A stretch of 40,102 nt of DNA from Micavibrio sp. UBA1850 (GCA_002338525.1 DDIM01000024.1:1-40102), one strand, 5' to 3'; shown: positions 31,438-40,102, counted from the stretch's first letter. Numbers and translations: made by a program. The notes: generated by a model from the letters alone, not told the origin.

Positions 31438-32592
31438 ATGAGTGATGACGATATAAACAATCCAGACAATAGTGAGTTACATGCCAAGAAGCCTATAGAT
31501 GGAGATCGTGACATCCCGTCTGTGGCTCACAGTAGAGATTTTTCCAAATTAGGAATTATTGCTTTTATTGCTGTAGGCTTGATTGCAATTATTCTGGTCG
31601 CAAAAGATGGTCTAGATAAAAACGATCCAAAGCCATTAACGGCAGCTGAAGAAATTGAATACCGCACCAGTGCGCCTTCAGGCCCCTACATTGATATTGC
31701 TGAGCCTGAATTGCCACTAGAACAACTTGTGCCTCCTATTGATGAAAGAGATCTATACGATCCACTCGACGCACAGCGAGAATTTCAAATGCAGCAAGAA
31801 GCCTTGAGTATGGCGCGAGAGCAAAAAAAGCGCATGGAAGAGCGAAGAAGATCGCCGCAAATAATTTTCGATGAATCAAAAAATGGCCCATCTGGTGCCA
31901 CCCCCGCCGTATCGTCACAAAGCGGCTCTCTTTTTGGTGGGCAGGAAGATCCCAATATCGCTTTTGCAAACCAATATGCCAATGTTGATGTTGAAACTGC
32001 TCAAGCATCACAGTTGCAAAACCTTGAAACTCTTGTGACACAAGGGACAGTCATAGATGGCATTTTAGAAACAGCTATTCAAAGCGACTTGCCGGGTATG
32101 GTTAGGGCAATCGTCAGTGAAGATGTTTATTCTTTTGATAATTCTACACTTGTGATTCCAAAAGGGTCGAAACTTGTAGGCCGATACAGATCAGCCCTGA
32201 CCACAGGACAATCCCGTGTTTTTGTGATTTGGAACCGTTTGATTAGAAGTGATGGTGTCAGTATTAATATTGGCTCATACGGAACAGATGATTTAGGGCG
32301 TAGCGGTTTAGCCGGTGTTGTTGATACACATTTCTTTGAACGATTTGGCTCATCCGTCTTATTGTCTCTTATTGATACGGGGCTTCAAATTGGCGTCAAT
32401 GCCGTTGATGATGAGGATCAAGCAACGGTAGCCCTAGAGACTGGATCAGATTTCAGCCGTTCAGCTGAGATTGCATTGGAAAATACTATTGGGATTCCCC
32501 CTACAGTTCATATCCATCAAGGCTCTCGTATTAAAGTGTTTGTCGGCAAAGATTTAGATTTTTCACAAGTGGCCAGTAATGGCAGAAGATAA
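31438..32592 (+). CDS. virB10: VirB10/TrbI-family T4SS protein
   Basis: This 384-residue protein spans inner and outer membranes in the T4SS core. A short cytosolic N-terminus precedes one transmembrane helix (LGIIAFIAVGLIAIILVAK, about residues 37-56). A Pro/Glu-rich and coiled-coil periplasmic linker follows (EFQMQQEALSMAREQKKRMEERRR), then the C-terminal TrbI beta-barrel (GTVIDGILETAIQSDLPGM; VIPKGSKLVGRYRSAL; SVLLSLIDTGLQIG). The length and domain order are normal. It overlaps virB11 by 14 bases and looks intact, unlike virB4 and virB9 just upstream. Confidence 0.93.
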   Translation: MSDDDINNPDNSELHAKKPIDGDRDIPSVAHSRDFSKLGIIAFIAVGLIAIILVAKDGLDKNDPKPLTAAEEIEYRTSAPSGPYIDIAEPELPLEQLVPPIDERDLYDPLDAQREFQMQQEALSMAREQKKRMEERRRSPQIIFDESKNGPSGATPAVSSQSGSLFGGQEDPNIAFANQYANVDVETAQASQLQNLETLVTQGTVIDGILETAIQSDLPGMVRAIVSEDVYSFDNSTLVIPKGSKLVGRYRSALTTGQSRVFVIWNRLIRSDGVSINIGSYGTDDLGRSGLAGVVDTHFFERFGSSVLLSLIDTGLQIGVNAVDDEDQATVALETGSDFSRSAEIALENTIGIPPTVHIHQGSRIKVFVGKDLDFSQVASNGRR

Positions 32593-33637
32593 AACCATTA
32601 AGGATATTGAGGTTGCAAACCAATCTGTTGCTTCAGCTGCGAAGCAAGAGGAAAACTCCAGTGTTTTTTTGCAACAATATCTTGGAATTTTTCAAAAATT
32701 TCTAAATGACCCCGAAGTATCGGAAATCTGCGTTAATAAACCTGGGCAAGTATGGATTGAGCGCTCTGGAGTTCCTGAAATGGAATTTGTTGAAGATTCA
32801 GAAGTAACAAATGAAATCTTATGGAGATTGGGCCGTTTAGTTGCTAATTATTCCGATCAATCTATCGCGGTTGATAAACCTTTATTATCAGCCTCTCTTC
32901 CCTCCGGAGAACGTATTCAATTTGCTACCCCCCCTGTTTCGAGATTTGGAGTTGCACTCTCGATCCGTAAGCAGGTTGTAAAGGATATGAGCCTTGAAGA
33001 TTATAAGAAAATGGGCGCTTTTGATGGATTAAAATCAAATTGTAACGCCGCACAAAAGGCCAAGAAAAAATTAGACAGTCTTTATGAGAAAGGCGCTTTT
33101 CAAGAATTTATCTCCACAGCCGCGCGCAATAAGAAAAACATTATTATTTCGGGCGGGACTTCAACGGGCAAAACAACATTATTAAACGCTGTTCTAAAAG
33201 AAATTGATAAATCTGAGCGGATTGTAACCATTGAAGACGCACCAGAAGTTTTGCCTCATCATAAAAACCACCTCTCGCTGCTGGCCTCAAAGGGAGATCA
33301 AGGTCAAAGCCGCGTGACTATTCAAGATTTATTAGAGGCATCACTACGTTTTAGGCCGGATCGCGTTTTACTCGGTGAGCTTCGAGGCAAGGAAGCCTAT
33401 ACTTTCTTACGTGCAGTAAATACAGGACATCCCGGCTCTATATCAACCGTTCATGCTGATACACCGCATGGTGCTATGGAACAAATTTGTCTTATGGTCA
33501 TGCAAGCTAATCTAGGATTAGATCACGATCAAATTATGGCATATATCCGCTCTATCGTGGATATCGTGGTTCAAATGAAGCGTGAGGGCGGCAAGCGTTA
33601 TATCTCCGAAATCTGGTATCCAAACCATGACAAATAA
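32579..33637 (+). CDS. virB11: VirB11-family T4SS ATPase
   Basis: This 352-residue cytoplasmic hexameric ATPase switches the T4SS between pilus assembly and substrate transfer. The N-terminal domain (residues about 25-150) includes the family segment EVSEICVNKPGQVWIER. The RecA-like domain has Walker A GGTSTGKTT starting at residue 192, the Asp box TIEDAPEV, Walker B-like RFRPDRVLLGELRGKEAY, and the His box TGHPGSISTVHADTP. A Lys/Ala-rich insert (NAAQKAKKKLDSLYEKGAF) lies before Walker A. It overlaps virB10 and virD4 at its two ends, a compact operon. It appears complete. Confidence 0.94.
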   Translation: MAEDKTIKDIEVANQSVASAAKQEENSSVFLQQYLGIFQKFLNDPEVSEICVNKPGQVWIERSGVPEMEFVEDSEVTNEILWRLGRLVANYSDQSIAVDKPLLSASLPSGERIQFATPPVSRFGVALSIRKQVVKDMSLEDYKKMGAFDGLKSNCNAAQKAKKKLDSLYEKGAFQEFISTAARNKKNIIISGGTSTGKTTLLNAVLKEIDKSERIVTIEDAPEVLPHHKNHLSLLASKGDQGQSRVTIQDLLEASLRFRPDRVLLGELRGKEAYTFLRAVNTGHPGSISTVHADTPHGAMEQICLMVMQANLGLDHDQIMAYIRSIVDIVVQMKREGGKRYISEIWYPNHDK

Positions 33638-35432
33638 TAAAGTCATCTATGCTCTAGCTGGACTATTCGGCTTAATATTTTATTTATACGCAGTGTCTTT
33701 AATGTATTGCCTCTTAGCCAAAATCCCATTGGAAGCAGCTAGCCCTTTCTTTATATTTTCGGTGTTCGCAAACCCTATTACAGATCAGATTCAATCACGG
33801 CTCTTTGTCGCTTTTGGCGCCCCTGCTGTAGCTTTGATTTTTGTTGGCGGTCAACTTTATGAGACATTATTTAATGATAAAGATCAATTCGGTAAAGCCA
33901 GATGGGGAAGTCTTCGCGATTTAAGAAAAGCAAAGCTCTTAGAAAAAGATGGCCTGATTGTTGGCAAATATAACGGCCAGTATCTCATGAGCAATCTGCC
34001 AACGCATTCAATCTGTGTTGCCCCTACGAGGTCAGGAAAAGGCGTCGGGATAGTCGTTCCTAATCTATTGGCATGGAAAGGTTCAGTCATATGTTTTGAT
34101 GTAAAACATGAAAACTATAGAAAAACAGCGGGCTTCCGTGCGGCTCATGGCCAAAAAGTGTTTATGTGGTCGCCAATGGATGAAAATCTAAAATCTCATA
34201 GATATAACCCGCTAGATGCCGTGAGCTATAATCCACACCAACAAGTCAGCGATCTTCAAGTTATTGCACGGATTTTAATTCAAGACCCGCCTAAGAGTGA
34301 CCCTGTTTGGGCATCAGAGGCGCGTGCACTTTTTGTAGGGCTGGCTCTATATGTCTTAGATAGTGCTGAGATGCCTTCAACGATTGGGGCAATTAACAGG
34401 CTTTTAGGAACAGAAGCCGACTTAGGGGATGTGTGCCGTCATATTGTTAAAAAGCATCCTGAATTAACTGCGGCTGTTAAAAAATCACTCATGAATTTTG
34501 CCAACAAAGCCGCTAAGGAGCGCAGCGGTGTTAAATCTTCCCTTAATCAGGCAATCAACCTATGGGACAATCCTTTAATTGATGCGGCAACATCAGCAAC
34601 CGATTTTAAAATTGAGGATCTTCGCAAAGAAAAAATGTCAATTTACGTTGGTGTCTTGACGGGGCAGATTGAAACATTAACCCCCCTGCTCCGTATTTTC
34701 TTTGAGCAAATTATTACTAAACTCTCCATGAAGGAACCTGACGAGAGTGAACCACATAAGGTTTTAATGCTGCTCGATGAATTTCATATGCTTGGCCGCA
34801 TTGATGCTATGACAACGGCATTTACCTTGCTTGCTGGCTATAATGTTCGCGTACTGGCTGTGGTTCAGTCATTAAATTGGCTCGATGTTACCTATGATCG
34901 TGACAAAAGAAACGGAATTCTATCTTGTTGTGCCCATCAAATATTCTTTGCAACCAATGATCTTGCTACTGCACAATATGTATCTGAATCTTGCGGTAAT
35001 CAAACGATTGACGCCATATCAAAGTCCAAACGAAAATCCATGAAATATGAAGCCCCTACTTATAACACATCACAGCGGGGAACGCCGCTTATCGCCAAGC
35101 ATGAAATGAGAGACTTTAATATCAATGAGCAAATTATTCTTGTTGAAGGCTCACAGCCCATAAAATGTAAGAAAATTGAATATTACAAAGACAAAACTTT
35201 CAAAGATCGAGAAGTGCCTCCTCCGGCAGTTCCAGAACTTAAAATCATGGATAATGCTATTCCCTACTTTGATATTCAATCGGATCAAAACTCTAAAGCT
35301 CAAGAAAAAGACCCCAATCAAACAGAGATTTATTATAATCCTCCAGGTGATTTAACAGATGGAATTCCTGAGGTTGGAGAAGGCTATGAAGAAAGAGAAG
35401 TTCTAAAAGCTTTATCTGACCGTCTCAAATAA
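33627..35432 (+). CDS. virD4: VirD4/TraG-family type IV coupling protein
   Basis: This 601-residue inner-membrane ATPase recruits relaxase-DNA complexes or effectors to the T4SS. There are two to three N-terminal helices (VIYALAGLFGLIFYLYAVSL; AFGAPAVALIFVGGQLY). Walker A is at residues 132-139 (APTRSGKGVGIVVPNLL), with VICFDVKHENYRKTAGFR and Walker B LMLLDEFHMLGRIDAM. ATG 33627 overlaps the virB11 stop (ATGACAAATAA), so translation is coupled; the frame from 33582 would start inside virB11. No relaxase gene is in the window. It ends seven bases before the convergent sulfide operon. Confidence 0.93.
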   Translation: MTNNKVIYALAGLFGLIFYLYAVSLMYCLLAKIPLEAASPFFIFSVFANPITDQIQSRLFVAFGAPAVALIFVGGQLYETLFNDKDQFGKARWGSLRDLRKAKLLEKDGLIVGKYNGQYLMSNLPTHSICVAPTRSGKGVGIVVPNLLAWKGSVICFDVKHENYRKTAGFRAAHGQKVFMWSPMDENLKSHRYNPLDAVSYNPHQQVSDLQVIARILIQDPPKSDPVWASEARALFVGLALYVLDSAEMPSTIGAINRLLGTEADLGDVCRHIVKKHPELTAAVKKSLMNFANKAAKERSGVKSSLNQAINLWDNPLIDAATSATDFKIEDLRKEKMSIYVGVLTGQIETLTPLLRIFFEQIITKLSMKEPDESEPHKVLMLLDEFHMLGRIDAMTTAFTLLAGYNVRVLAVVQSLNWLDVTYDRDKRNGILSCCAHQIFFATNDLATAQYVSESCGNQTIDAISKSKRKSMKYEAPTYNTSQRGTPLIAKHEMRDFNINEQIILVEGSQPIKCKKIEYYKDKTFKDREVPPPAVPELKIMDNAIPYFDIQSDQNSKAQEKDPNQTEIYYNPPGDLTDGIPEVGEGYEEREVLKALSDRLK

Positions 35433-35438
35433 TATCCT

Positions 35439-37139
35439 CTATTTTTCCGTCTGTTCTGATATAACTTTATCAGAACTCATACTGGGGTGAGCCATCCATT
35501 CACGGCCCTTAAGCATCGCTTTCCAATATATAGGCGGTAAAATTCTCTCTTTTAACAACCAGGACAGCCGCGATGGCTTTGTTCCATCAATAATAAATTT
35601 AGGAAAGCTCGGCAACAGCTTGCCGCCATATCCAAACTCGGCCAAAACAATCTTACCACGCTCAACAGTCAGTGGACACGAGCCATAACCGTCATAAATA
35701 GCGCGCTCAGAATTATGCTCCATATCGTGCAGTACATTAACAGCAACAATTGGGGCTTGTTTTCTCGCAGCCGCTGCCGTTTTCGCATTAGGGGCATTCA
35801 TAACATCACCTAAGCTGTATATATTCTGATATTTACGGTGACATAGTGTGCTTTGATCGACATCCACCCATCCGTCTTCATCAACCAAAGGACTGACACG
35901 CACAAAGTCAGGTGCAGTTTGCGGAGGGACAACATGGATCATATCAAAATCCACTTCAACGATTTCAAGGTCTTTCCCTTCAACTTCTTTTTTGAACCAA
36001 GCCTTTTTAGTTGTACCGTCAATTTTGAAGAGCGTATGGTCAAAATTTAAACTTGCGTTGTATTTTTTAACATATTCCATCAAGGCAGGGACATATTCTT
36101 TGACTCCAAACAAAACCCCAACAGCATTGTAAAACTGAATATCAATATTTTTTAACATGCCATATCTGAACCAGTAATCAGCTGACATATACATTGCTTT
36201 TTGAGGCGCTCCTGCACACTTAATCGGCATAGGTGGTTGACAAAAAACTGCCTTTCCAGTTTTGAGATTTTGTACAAGCTCCCATGTATAAGAGGCGAGA
36301 TCATAACGATAGTTCGATGTCACACCATTTTTACCGAGCGTATCTTCTAAACCCTCAATCTGCTTCCAATCCAGCTTTAAGCCCGGGCAAACGATCAAAT
36401 GTTTGTAATGAACAACACGGCAGCCATCTAAAATGATGGCATTGTTATCAGGCTCAAAAGCTGCTACTGCGGCTTTAATCCATTTCGCTTGCTTTGGAAT
36501 AAGAGAAGCAATAGTCTTTACGGTTTGCTCAGGGGTAAAAACACCTGCTCCAACCATTGTCCAGCCAGGCTGATAATAATGTGTTTCTGCCGGATCAATG
36601 ATAGCAACATCCAAGTCTTTTTTACGTTTAAGAAGACTTGAAGCAACAGCAATACCAGCCGCACCTGCACCAATAATCACCACATCGTGGGCGATATCGG
36701 CAACATCTGTAGTCGTTTTACCACCATTGACGATACGGCGCACCACACCTGACATGTCATAACCTGCTGCATTGGTTATTTCTAGAATTTCAGAAGGATT
36801 ACGGTATTTTGTGGCCTGCACCAGAGACCAAAGCGTTATCGAGCGCGTACCGGATCTACAATAAGCTAGTAGCGGTGTTGGTAGCTCTCTGAGTTGTACC
36901 TTAAACTTATCCGCATCCTGATCAGAGACTTGGCCGCTCACAACAGGCAAATAAACAGCTTTTAGGCCGTACTTCTCTGCCTCAGCTTCAATCTCAATAT
37001 AATTTGGTTGATCTGGATCTTCCCCATCAGGGCGGTTACATATGATAGATTTGAACCCTTGCTCAGCCAGCGTTTTTATATCCTCTGGCTGAATTTGAGG
37101 GGAAACCGAAACGTAATTTGTAACTTTTTTAATTTGCAT
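35439..37139 (-). CDS. DUF442 phosphatase-like domain fused to sulfide:quinone oxidoreductase-type flavoprotein
   Basis: This 566-residue fusion has an N-terminal domain of about 130 residues of the DUF442/TIGR01244 type, with the HCx5R-like loop YCRSGTRS (Cys and Arg present). The rest is a flavoprotein of the SQR type: FAD-binding VIIGAGAAGIAVASSL, the PIKCAGAPQKAMYMSADYW motif holding one catalytic Cys, and the second FAD motif NIYSLGDVMNAPNAKT. In human SQOR I recall GDC at that last position; here it is Val, with a Cys nine residues earlier (STLCHRKY). The C-terminus is amphipathic, as for membrane-associated SQRs. The predicted role is sulfide oxidation to persulfide with quinone reduction. 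ATG 37139 overlaps the preceding gene. Confidence 0.87.
   Translation of the reverse strand: MQIKKVTNYVSVSPQIQPEDIKTLAEQGFKSIICNRPDGEDPDQPNYIEIEAEAEKYGLKAVYLPVVSGQVSDQDADKFKVQLRELPTPLLAYCRSGTRSITLWSLVQATKYRNPSEILEITNAAGYDMSGVVRRIVNGGKTTTDVADIAHDVVIIGAGAAGIAVASSLLKRKKDLDVAIIDPAETHYYQPGWTMVGAGVFTPEQTVKTIASLIPKQAKWIKAAVAAFEPDNNAIILDGCRVVHYKHLIVCPGLKLDWKQIEGLEDTLGKNGVTSNYRYDLASYTWELVQNLKTGKAVFCQPPMPIKCAGAPQKAMYMSADYWFRYGMLKNIDIQFYNAVGVLFGVKEYVPALMEYVKKYNASLNFDHTLFKIDGTTKKAWFKKEVEGKDLEIVEVDFDMIHVVPPQTAPDFVRVSPLVDEDGWVDVDQSTLCHRKYQNIYSLGDVMNAPNAKTAAAARKQAPIVAVNVLHDMEHNSERAIYDGYGSCPLTVERGKIVLAEFGYGGKLLPSFPKFIIDGTKPSRLSWLLKERILPPIYWKAMLKGREWMAHPSMSSDKVISEQTEK
35453..35476. repeat. 9-bp inverted repeat at the convergent virD4/SQR boundary
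   Basis: Arms GTTCTGATA (35453-35461) and TATCAGAAC (35468-35476) are perfectly complementary with a six-base loop. They overlap the last codons of the SQR fusion gene, just past the virD4 stop. There is no T-run on either side, so it is at best an atypical bidirectional terminator. Confidence 0.4.
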
Positions 37140-37998
37140 GATCAAACATCCCCACCGGTATTTTAATATATCTAAAACCCGTTACTTCGGATTTTTCACC
37201 AAAATCACCAAGACGGATATTTGTCTGTATCGAAGGAAATAAGAGTTTTGGAACGGCCAACGTATTATCTCTCGCTGTTCTTTTTTCGATGTACTCTTCA
37301 GGGCTTGTGTTTTCATTGAGCATGATATTATTCTTCTTTTGCTCGCCGACAGTCGTTTTTACAAGCGGTTTATCATCACCTTTTGGATAATCGTGACAAA
37401 GATACATGACGGTATCATCAAGCAACTCATAAATACGTTTTATTGATTCATACAAGTCTTCAGCACTACCGCCGGGAAAATCACAGCGCGCTGTACCCAA
37501 ATTCGGGTTAAAAACTGTATCACCGACAAAAACGGCATTTTCAATATGATACGTTGAACATGCAGGCGTATGGCCCGGCGTTTGGAAAACTTCCGCATTG
37601 AGCGTTCCTATCTTAAATTGTTCACCATCTTCAAAAAGCTTATCGAATTGCTCTCCAGATAGAGGCACCTCATCAACCAGCTCAAATATCGGAACCCATA
37701 ACTCAAGAACCTCTTTAATGCGTGTTCCTATAGCTGTTTTCCCGCCAATTTTCTCTTTTAGATAAAATGCGCCAGTAATATGGTCGGCATGAATGTGCGT
37801 TTCTAAAATCCACTCATTTTCTAGGCCGTTCTCTTGAATATATTGGACAACCTTATCAGCGCTTTCCGTGTAAAAACGACCTGCATCCTGATCATAATCA
37901 AGAACAGAATCGATGGTAGCGCATTTCTTAGTCTCTTCATCAACGACAACATGGGTAAATGTTGAAGTTCGTGCGTCATAAAAGCTTTCTACATGCAT
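37129..37998 (-). CDS. ETHE1-like persulfide dioxygenase (metallo-beta-lactamase fold)
   Basis: This 289-residue enzyme is predicted to oxidise glutathione persulfide to sulfite plus GSH with a mononuclear iron centre. The MBL metal motif THIHADH is present, followed by TPGHTPACSTYHIENAVFVGDTVF. The segment GTARCDFPGGSAEDLYESIKRIY is diagnostic of the ETHE1/Blh group rather than of glyoxalase II or beta-lactamases, and the later ligands are in YLCHDYPKGDDK. It follows the TauE-type gene by 16 bases and overlaps the SQR-fusion start, so sulfide oxidised by SQR would feed this enzyme. Confidence 0.9.
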   Translation of the reverse strand: MHVESFYDARTSTFTHVVVDEETKKCATIDSVLDYDQDAGRFYTESADKVVQYIQENGLENEWILETHIHADHITGAFYLKEKIGGKTAIGTRIKEVLELWVPIFELVDEVPLSGEQFDKLFEDGEQFKIGTLNAEVFQTPGHTPACSTYHIENAVFVGDTVFNPNLGTARCDFPGGSAEDLYESIKRIYELLDDTVMYLCHDYPKGDDKPLVKTTVGEQKKNNIMLNENTSPEEYIEKRTARDNTLAVPKLLFPSIQTNIRLGDFGEKSEVTGFRYIKIPVGMFDHAN

Positions 37999-38014
37999 AA
38001 TTAATTCCTTTCTT

Positions 38015-38803
38015 TTATGTGAGTTCTTTTAGAAGAATTATGACGGCAACAATAAGCGTGAAATACGCGAAGACTTTCTGTAGTTTTTTACCGTCAAATT
38101 TATGTGAAACGAGTGTTGCAGCAAACATCCCTGCAAATGTTGCGACAAAGAAAAAGACCAACATAGGCATTTGAAACTCTATGCCAGATTGAATATCTCC
38201 GATAAAACCGATGAGAGATTTCAAGGCGATGATAAGAAGTGACGCGCCTACAGCGCGCTTCATATCCATACCCATGAAGAGAACCAGAGCCGGAATGATC
38301 AAGAAACCACCTCCGGCCCCAAGTATCCCGGTGGCAACACCAACAACTGCACCTTCTGCGATAATTAACCCAACATGATGTCCGGCTTCTTCAGGGGGCG
38401 CTAACTTCCTTGAATTACGCAACATCATTACAGCAGCAGCTACCATCAGCACGGCAAAAAGGACCATGATGGCAATATCTTTGCCAATCACAAACGGCTC
38501 GCTCAAAATCGGATCGGGAATAGCCGGCATTAAAAATGCGCGCGTTAAATAAACAGCAATGATAGAGGGTATTGCAAAGGTGATCGCCGCCTTAACATCT
38601 ATAAGACCTTGACGATAATAGCGAAACGCTCCAAAGGCTGCGGCTGAGCCTACGATTAAAAGAGAATAGCCAGTGGCCGTTACAGGTGCAACACCCATAA
38701 TATAAACGAGAATTGGAACAGTCAGGATAGAACCGCCGCCGCCAATGCTTCCTAATGTGACGCCCATGATAAAGGCGGCGATATATCCTAGTATTTCAAT
38801 CAT
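38015..38803 (-). CDS. TSUP-family sulfite/anion exporter (TauE/SafE)
   Basis: This 262-residue membrane protein has about eight helices arranged in two TauE/SafE halves, each with a Gly-rich motif (GVTLGSIGGGGSILTVPILV and GVATGILGAGGGFLIIPALV). Members of this family export sulfite, sulfoacetate or related sulfur anions. Between the MBL-rhodanese and persulfide dioxygenase genes it would remove sulfite produced by persulfide oxidation. Its ATG overlaps the stop of the MBL-rhodanese gene (ATGA), so the two are co-translated. Confidence 0.9.
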   Translation of the reverse strand: MIEILGYIAAFIMGVTLGSIGGGGSILTVPILVYIMGVAPVTATGYSLLIVGSAAAFGAFRYYRQGLIDVKAAITFAIPSIIAVYLTRAFLMPAIPDPILSEPFVIGKDIAIMVLFAVLMVAAAVMMLRNSRKLAPPEEAGHHVGLIIAEGAVVGVATGILGAGGGFLIIPALVLFMGMDMKRAVGASLLIIALKSLIGFIGDIQSGIEFQMPMLVFFFVATFAGMFAATLVSHKFDGKKLQKVFAYFTLIVAVIILLKELT

Positions 38804-40101
38804 GCTGCACAGGCTTTCACTTTAGAGCTGCAAGAGCCTGAATTTGAAAACATGTCATTGATCAAAACCACATCATATCCAAGACCGCTTAAGTAACTGA
38901 CCGCAACGGATGCACGCATTCCTGAACCACAGTGCACATATAGTTTTTTATCTTTCGGCAACGTCTCGATTGATTCTGGAAGCCGCGTATAAGGCGCGTG
39001 TATGGCATCTTTGATATGAGCATTTTCGTATTCTGAACCGCTCCTGACATCAACTATGGTGATATTTCCAGCATCCATTTCCTCACGGATTTCACCAAAA
39101 TCTGTTACTGGAATAGGTGATTTACCAGTAGATTGAAGATATTTTGAAAAAGAAGCAGGTTTAATAAAGCCCACTAAGTTCTCGTATCCAACATTACTCA
39201 GACGCTTTCGGGCTTCATGCGCTTGGTTTTGACCGCCAATAAATATGATTGGTTGATCTGTCTTTTTTATCATCGAACCAACGGCAGTGCTTAATGAACC
39301 AAAAGAAGCATAAAACGTCCCTTTTGTTCTTTCAGCCATAGCTTCATTTCGATTATCACGTAAATCAATCAGCAAAACATCGTCGTGTTCACCGCGATAA
39401 CACTGAAGCTCAAGATTTGAAAATTCTTTAAAGTCTTTTAAATCTAATAAAGGCGCCCCATCACGGTTTAAATGCTTCATGCGAGCAAAGTATAAAGGGG
39501 GCTCTTTTTGCGCGCTTGTAATGAAATCTACAAACTCACCCTGATCATCATATTGTAGTGCAGGAGAGGTCTTCTTCTCATAGCCCCATGTTGTATAAGG
39601 CATACTTCCTAATGATTTCCCACACGCCGATCCTGCGCCATGCCCAGGCCATATAATTAAACTATCTGCATATTTCTTAAAGCTTTGCGTTGTTTTAAAT
39701 AGGCTTTCAGCCCCTTCTTTCATCTTGCCATCTTGTTTGGCTGCTTTTTCAAGTAGATCCGGGCGGCCTAAATCCCTAACAAACACGAAATCGCCTGTGA
39801 CTGCACCCATTGGCGTATCTTCATTCTCTGCTGTAACGAGAAAAACGATATGCTCAGGTGTATGCCCCGGCGTATGGATGACTTTTAATTTCAAATCACC
39901 GATTTTAATCTCATCTCCATCTTGAACCATTTGAACAGAGCTTTCAGATTTTGCCCATTCATAAGCCCAGCCTTGCCCTTCCCCATGTTTGGAACAATAG
40001 GCTTTCATGCCGAGCGTTTTCACGAATTCTTGCGTTCCCGATAGAAAATCAGCATGGATATGGGTCTCAGTGACAGCCACAATATTTAAATTCTTGTCTT
40101 C
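38800..40101 (-). CDS. MBL-fold persulfide dioxygenase fused to two rhodanese domains, 5' end beyond window
   Basis: The frame stays open to the window edge (codons from 40101), so the N-terminus is missing; the GTG at 40080 is inside the MBL domain. About 433 residues are visible. The MBL fold shows ETHIHADFLSG, TPGHTPEHIVFLV, DFVFVRDLGRPDLLE and IIWPGHGAGSACG. Rhodanese domain 1 (about residues 245-325) has QNQ where the catalytic loop should be and lacks the Cys, so it is probably structural. Domain 2 has the active loop VHCGSGMRA, and the protein ends in a Cys-containing tail. Such fusions couple persulfide oxidation to sulfane-sulfur transfer. It is the first gene visible in the sulfide operon. 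Confidence 0.9.
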   Translation of the reverse strand, partial: EDKNLNIVAVTETHIHADFLSGTQEFVKTLGMKAYCSKHGEGQGWAYEWAKSESSVQMVQDGDEIKIGDLKLKVIHTPGHTPEHIVFLVTAENEDTPMGAVTGDFVFVRDLGRPDLLEKAAKQDGKMKEGAESLFKTTQSFKKYADSLIIWPGHGAGSACGKSLGSMPYTTWGYEKKTSPALQYDDQGEFVDFITSAQKEPPLYFARMKHLNRDGAPLLDLKDFKEFSNLELQCYRGEHDDVLLIDLRDNRNEAMAERTKGTFYASFGSLSTAVGSMIKKTDQPIIFIGGQNQAHEARKRLSNVGYENLVGFIKPASFSKYLQSTGKSPIPVTDFGEIREEMDAGNITIVDVRSGSEYENAHIKDAIHAPYTRLPESIETLPKDKKLYVHCGSGMRASVAVSYLSGLGYDVVLINDMFSNSGSCSSKVKACAA

Positions 40102-40102
40102 A

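Noticed and set aside
33582..33626. Longer start for VirD4 at 33582
   Set aside because: It lies inside virB11; ATG 33627 overlaps the virB11 stop and gives the normal membrane N-terminus.
1..40102. CRISPR arrays, tRNA, rRNA, riboswitches or an origin of replication
   Set aside because: I saw no regularly spaced repeats, no tRNA-like cloverleaf and no rRNA stretches; no iteron clusters or Rep gene were recognised.

Overview
The window is about 40 kb of fairly AT-rich DNA from a Gram-negative bacterium. Outer-membrane efflux proteins, CopB, Tat- and Sec-exported copper proteins and VirB/VirD4 secretion genes all require two membranes. The gene set (NodT-type outer membrane factor, VirB-type conjugation genes, ETHE1/SQR sulfide oxidation) suggests Pseudomonadota, most likely Alphaproteobacteria, but nothing here fixes a genus. 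The region looks like a mosaic genomic island or plasmid segment.

Layout. (1) 1-2.8 kb: the 3' part of a CDF cation exporter, an IS30-family element, a 45-codon orphan ORF and an intact IS6-family element. (2) 2.9-9.4 kb, plus strand: a TetR regulator and a tripartite HAE1-RND drug efflux pump, with two similar palindromic operators. (3) 9.5-10.4 kb: a ParD/ParE-type toxin-antitoxin pair lying between two IS6-derived fragments, so the efflux cassette and the TA pair both sit among IS6 debris. (4) 10.6-30.0 kb, minus strand: a run of 17 closely spaced or overlapping genes for copper/silver handling. In transcription order: a small secreted protein, CusC, CusB, CusA, CusF, a DUF2231-CusF fusion, DUF2933, a tiny CC-pair protein, an APC permease, a CopA-type P1B ATPase, the CopA multicopper oxidase, CopB, an FMN/Fe-S glutamate-synthase-like protein, a second APC permease, an ion-channel-like protein, DUF305 and a glutaredoxin-MauE fusion. 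(5) 30.1-35.4 kb: type IV secretion genes, namely a virB4 fragment joined by an apparent deletion to a 5'-truncated virB9, then intact virB10, virB11 and virD4. (6) 35.4 kb to the end, minus strand: a sulfide/persulfide oxidation operon (MBL-rhodanese fusion, TauE-type exporter, ETHE1-like persulfide dioxygenase, DUF442-SQR fusion).

How it fits together. The copper block combines cytoplasm-to-periplasm export (P1B ATPase), periplasm-to-exterior export (CusCBA with CusF), periplasmic Cu(I) oxidation and sequestration (multicopper oxidase, CopB, CusF modules) and thiol redox or membrane accessory proteins. The sulfide operon makes and consumes persulfides, which would also affect soft metals and thiols. 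No copper regulator (CusRS, CopRS, CueR, CsoR) lies in the window. The least explained parts are the accessory genes of the copper block: two near-identical permeases, the CC-pair peptide, the DUF2231-CusF fusion, and the Grx-MauE, DUF305 and channel trio.
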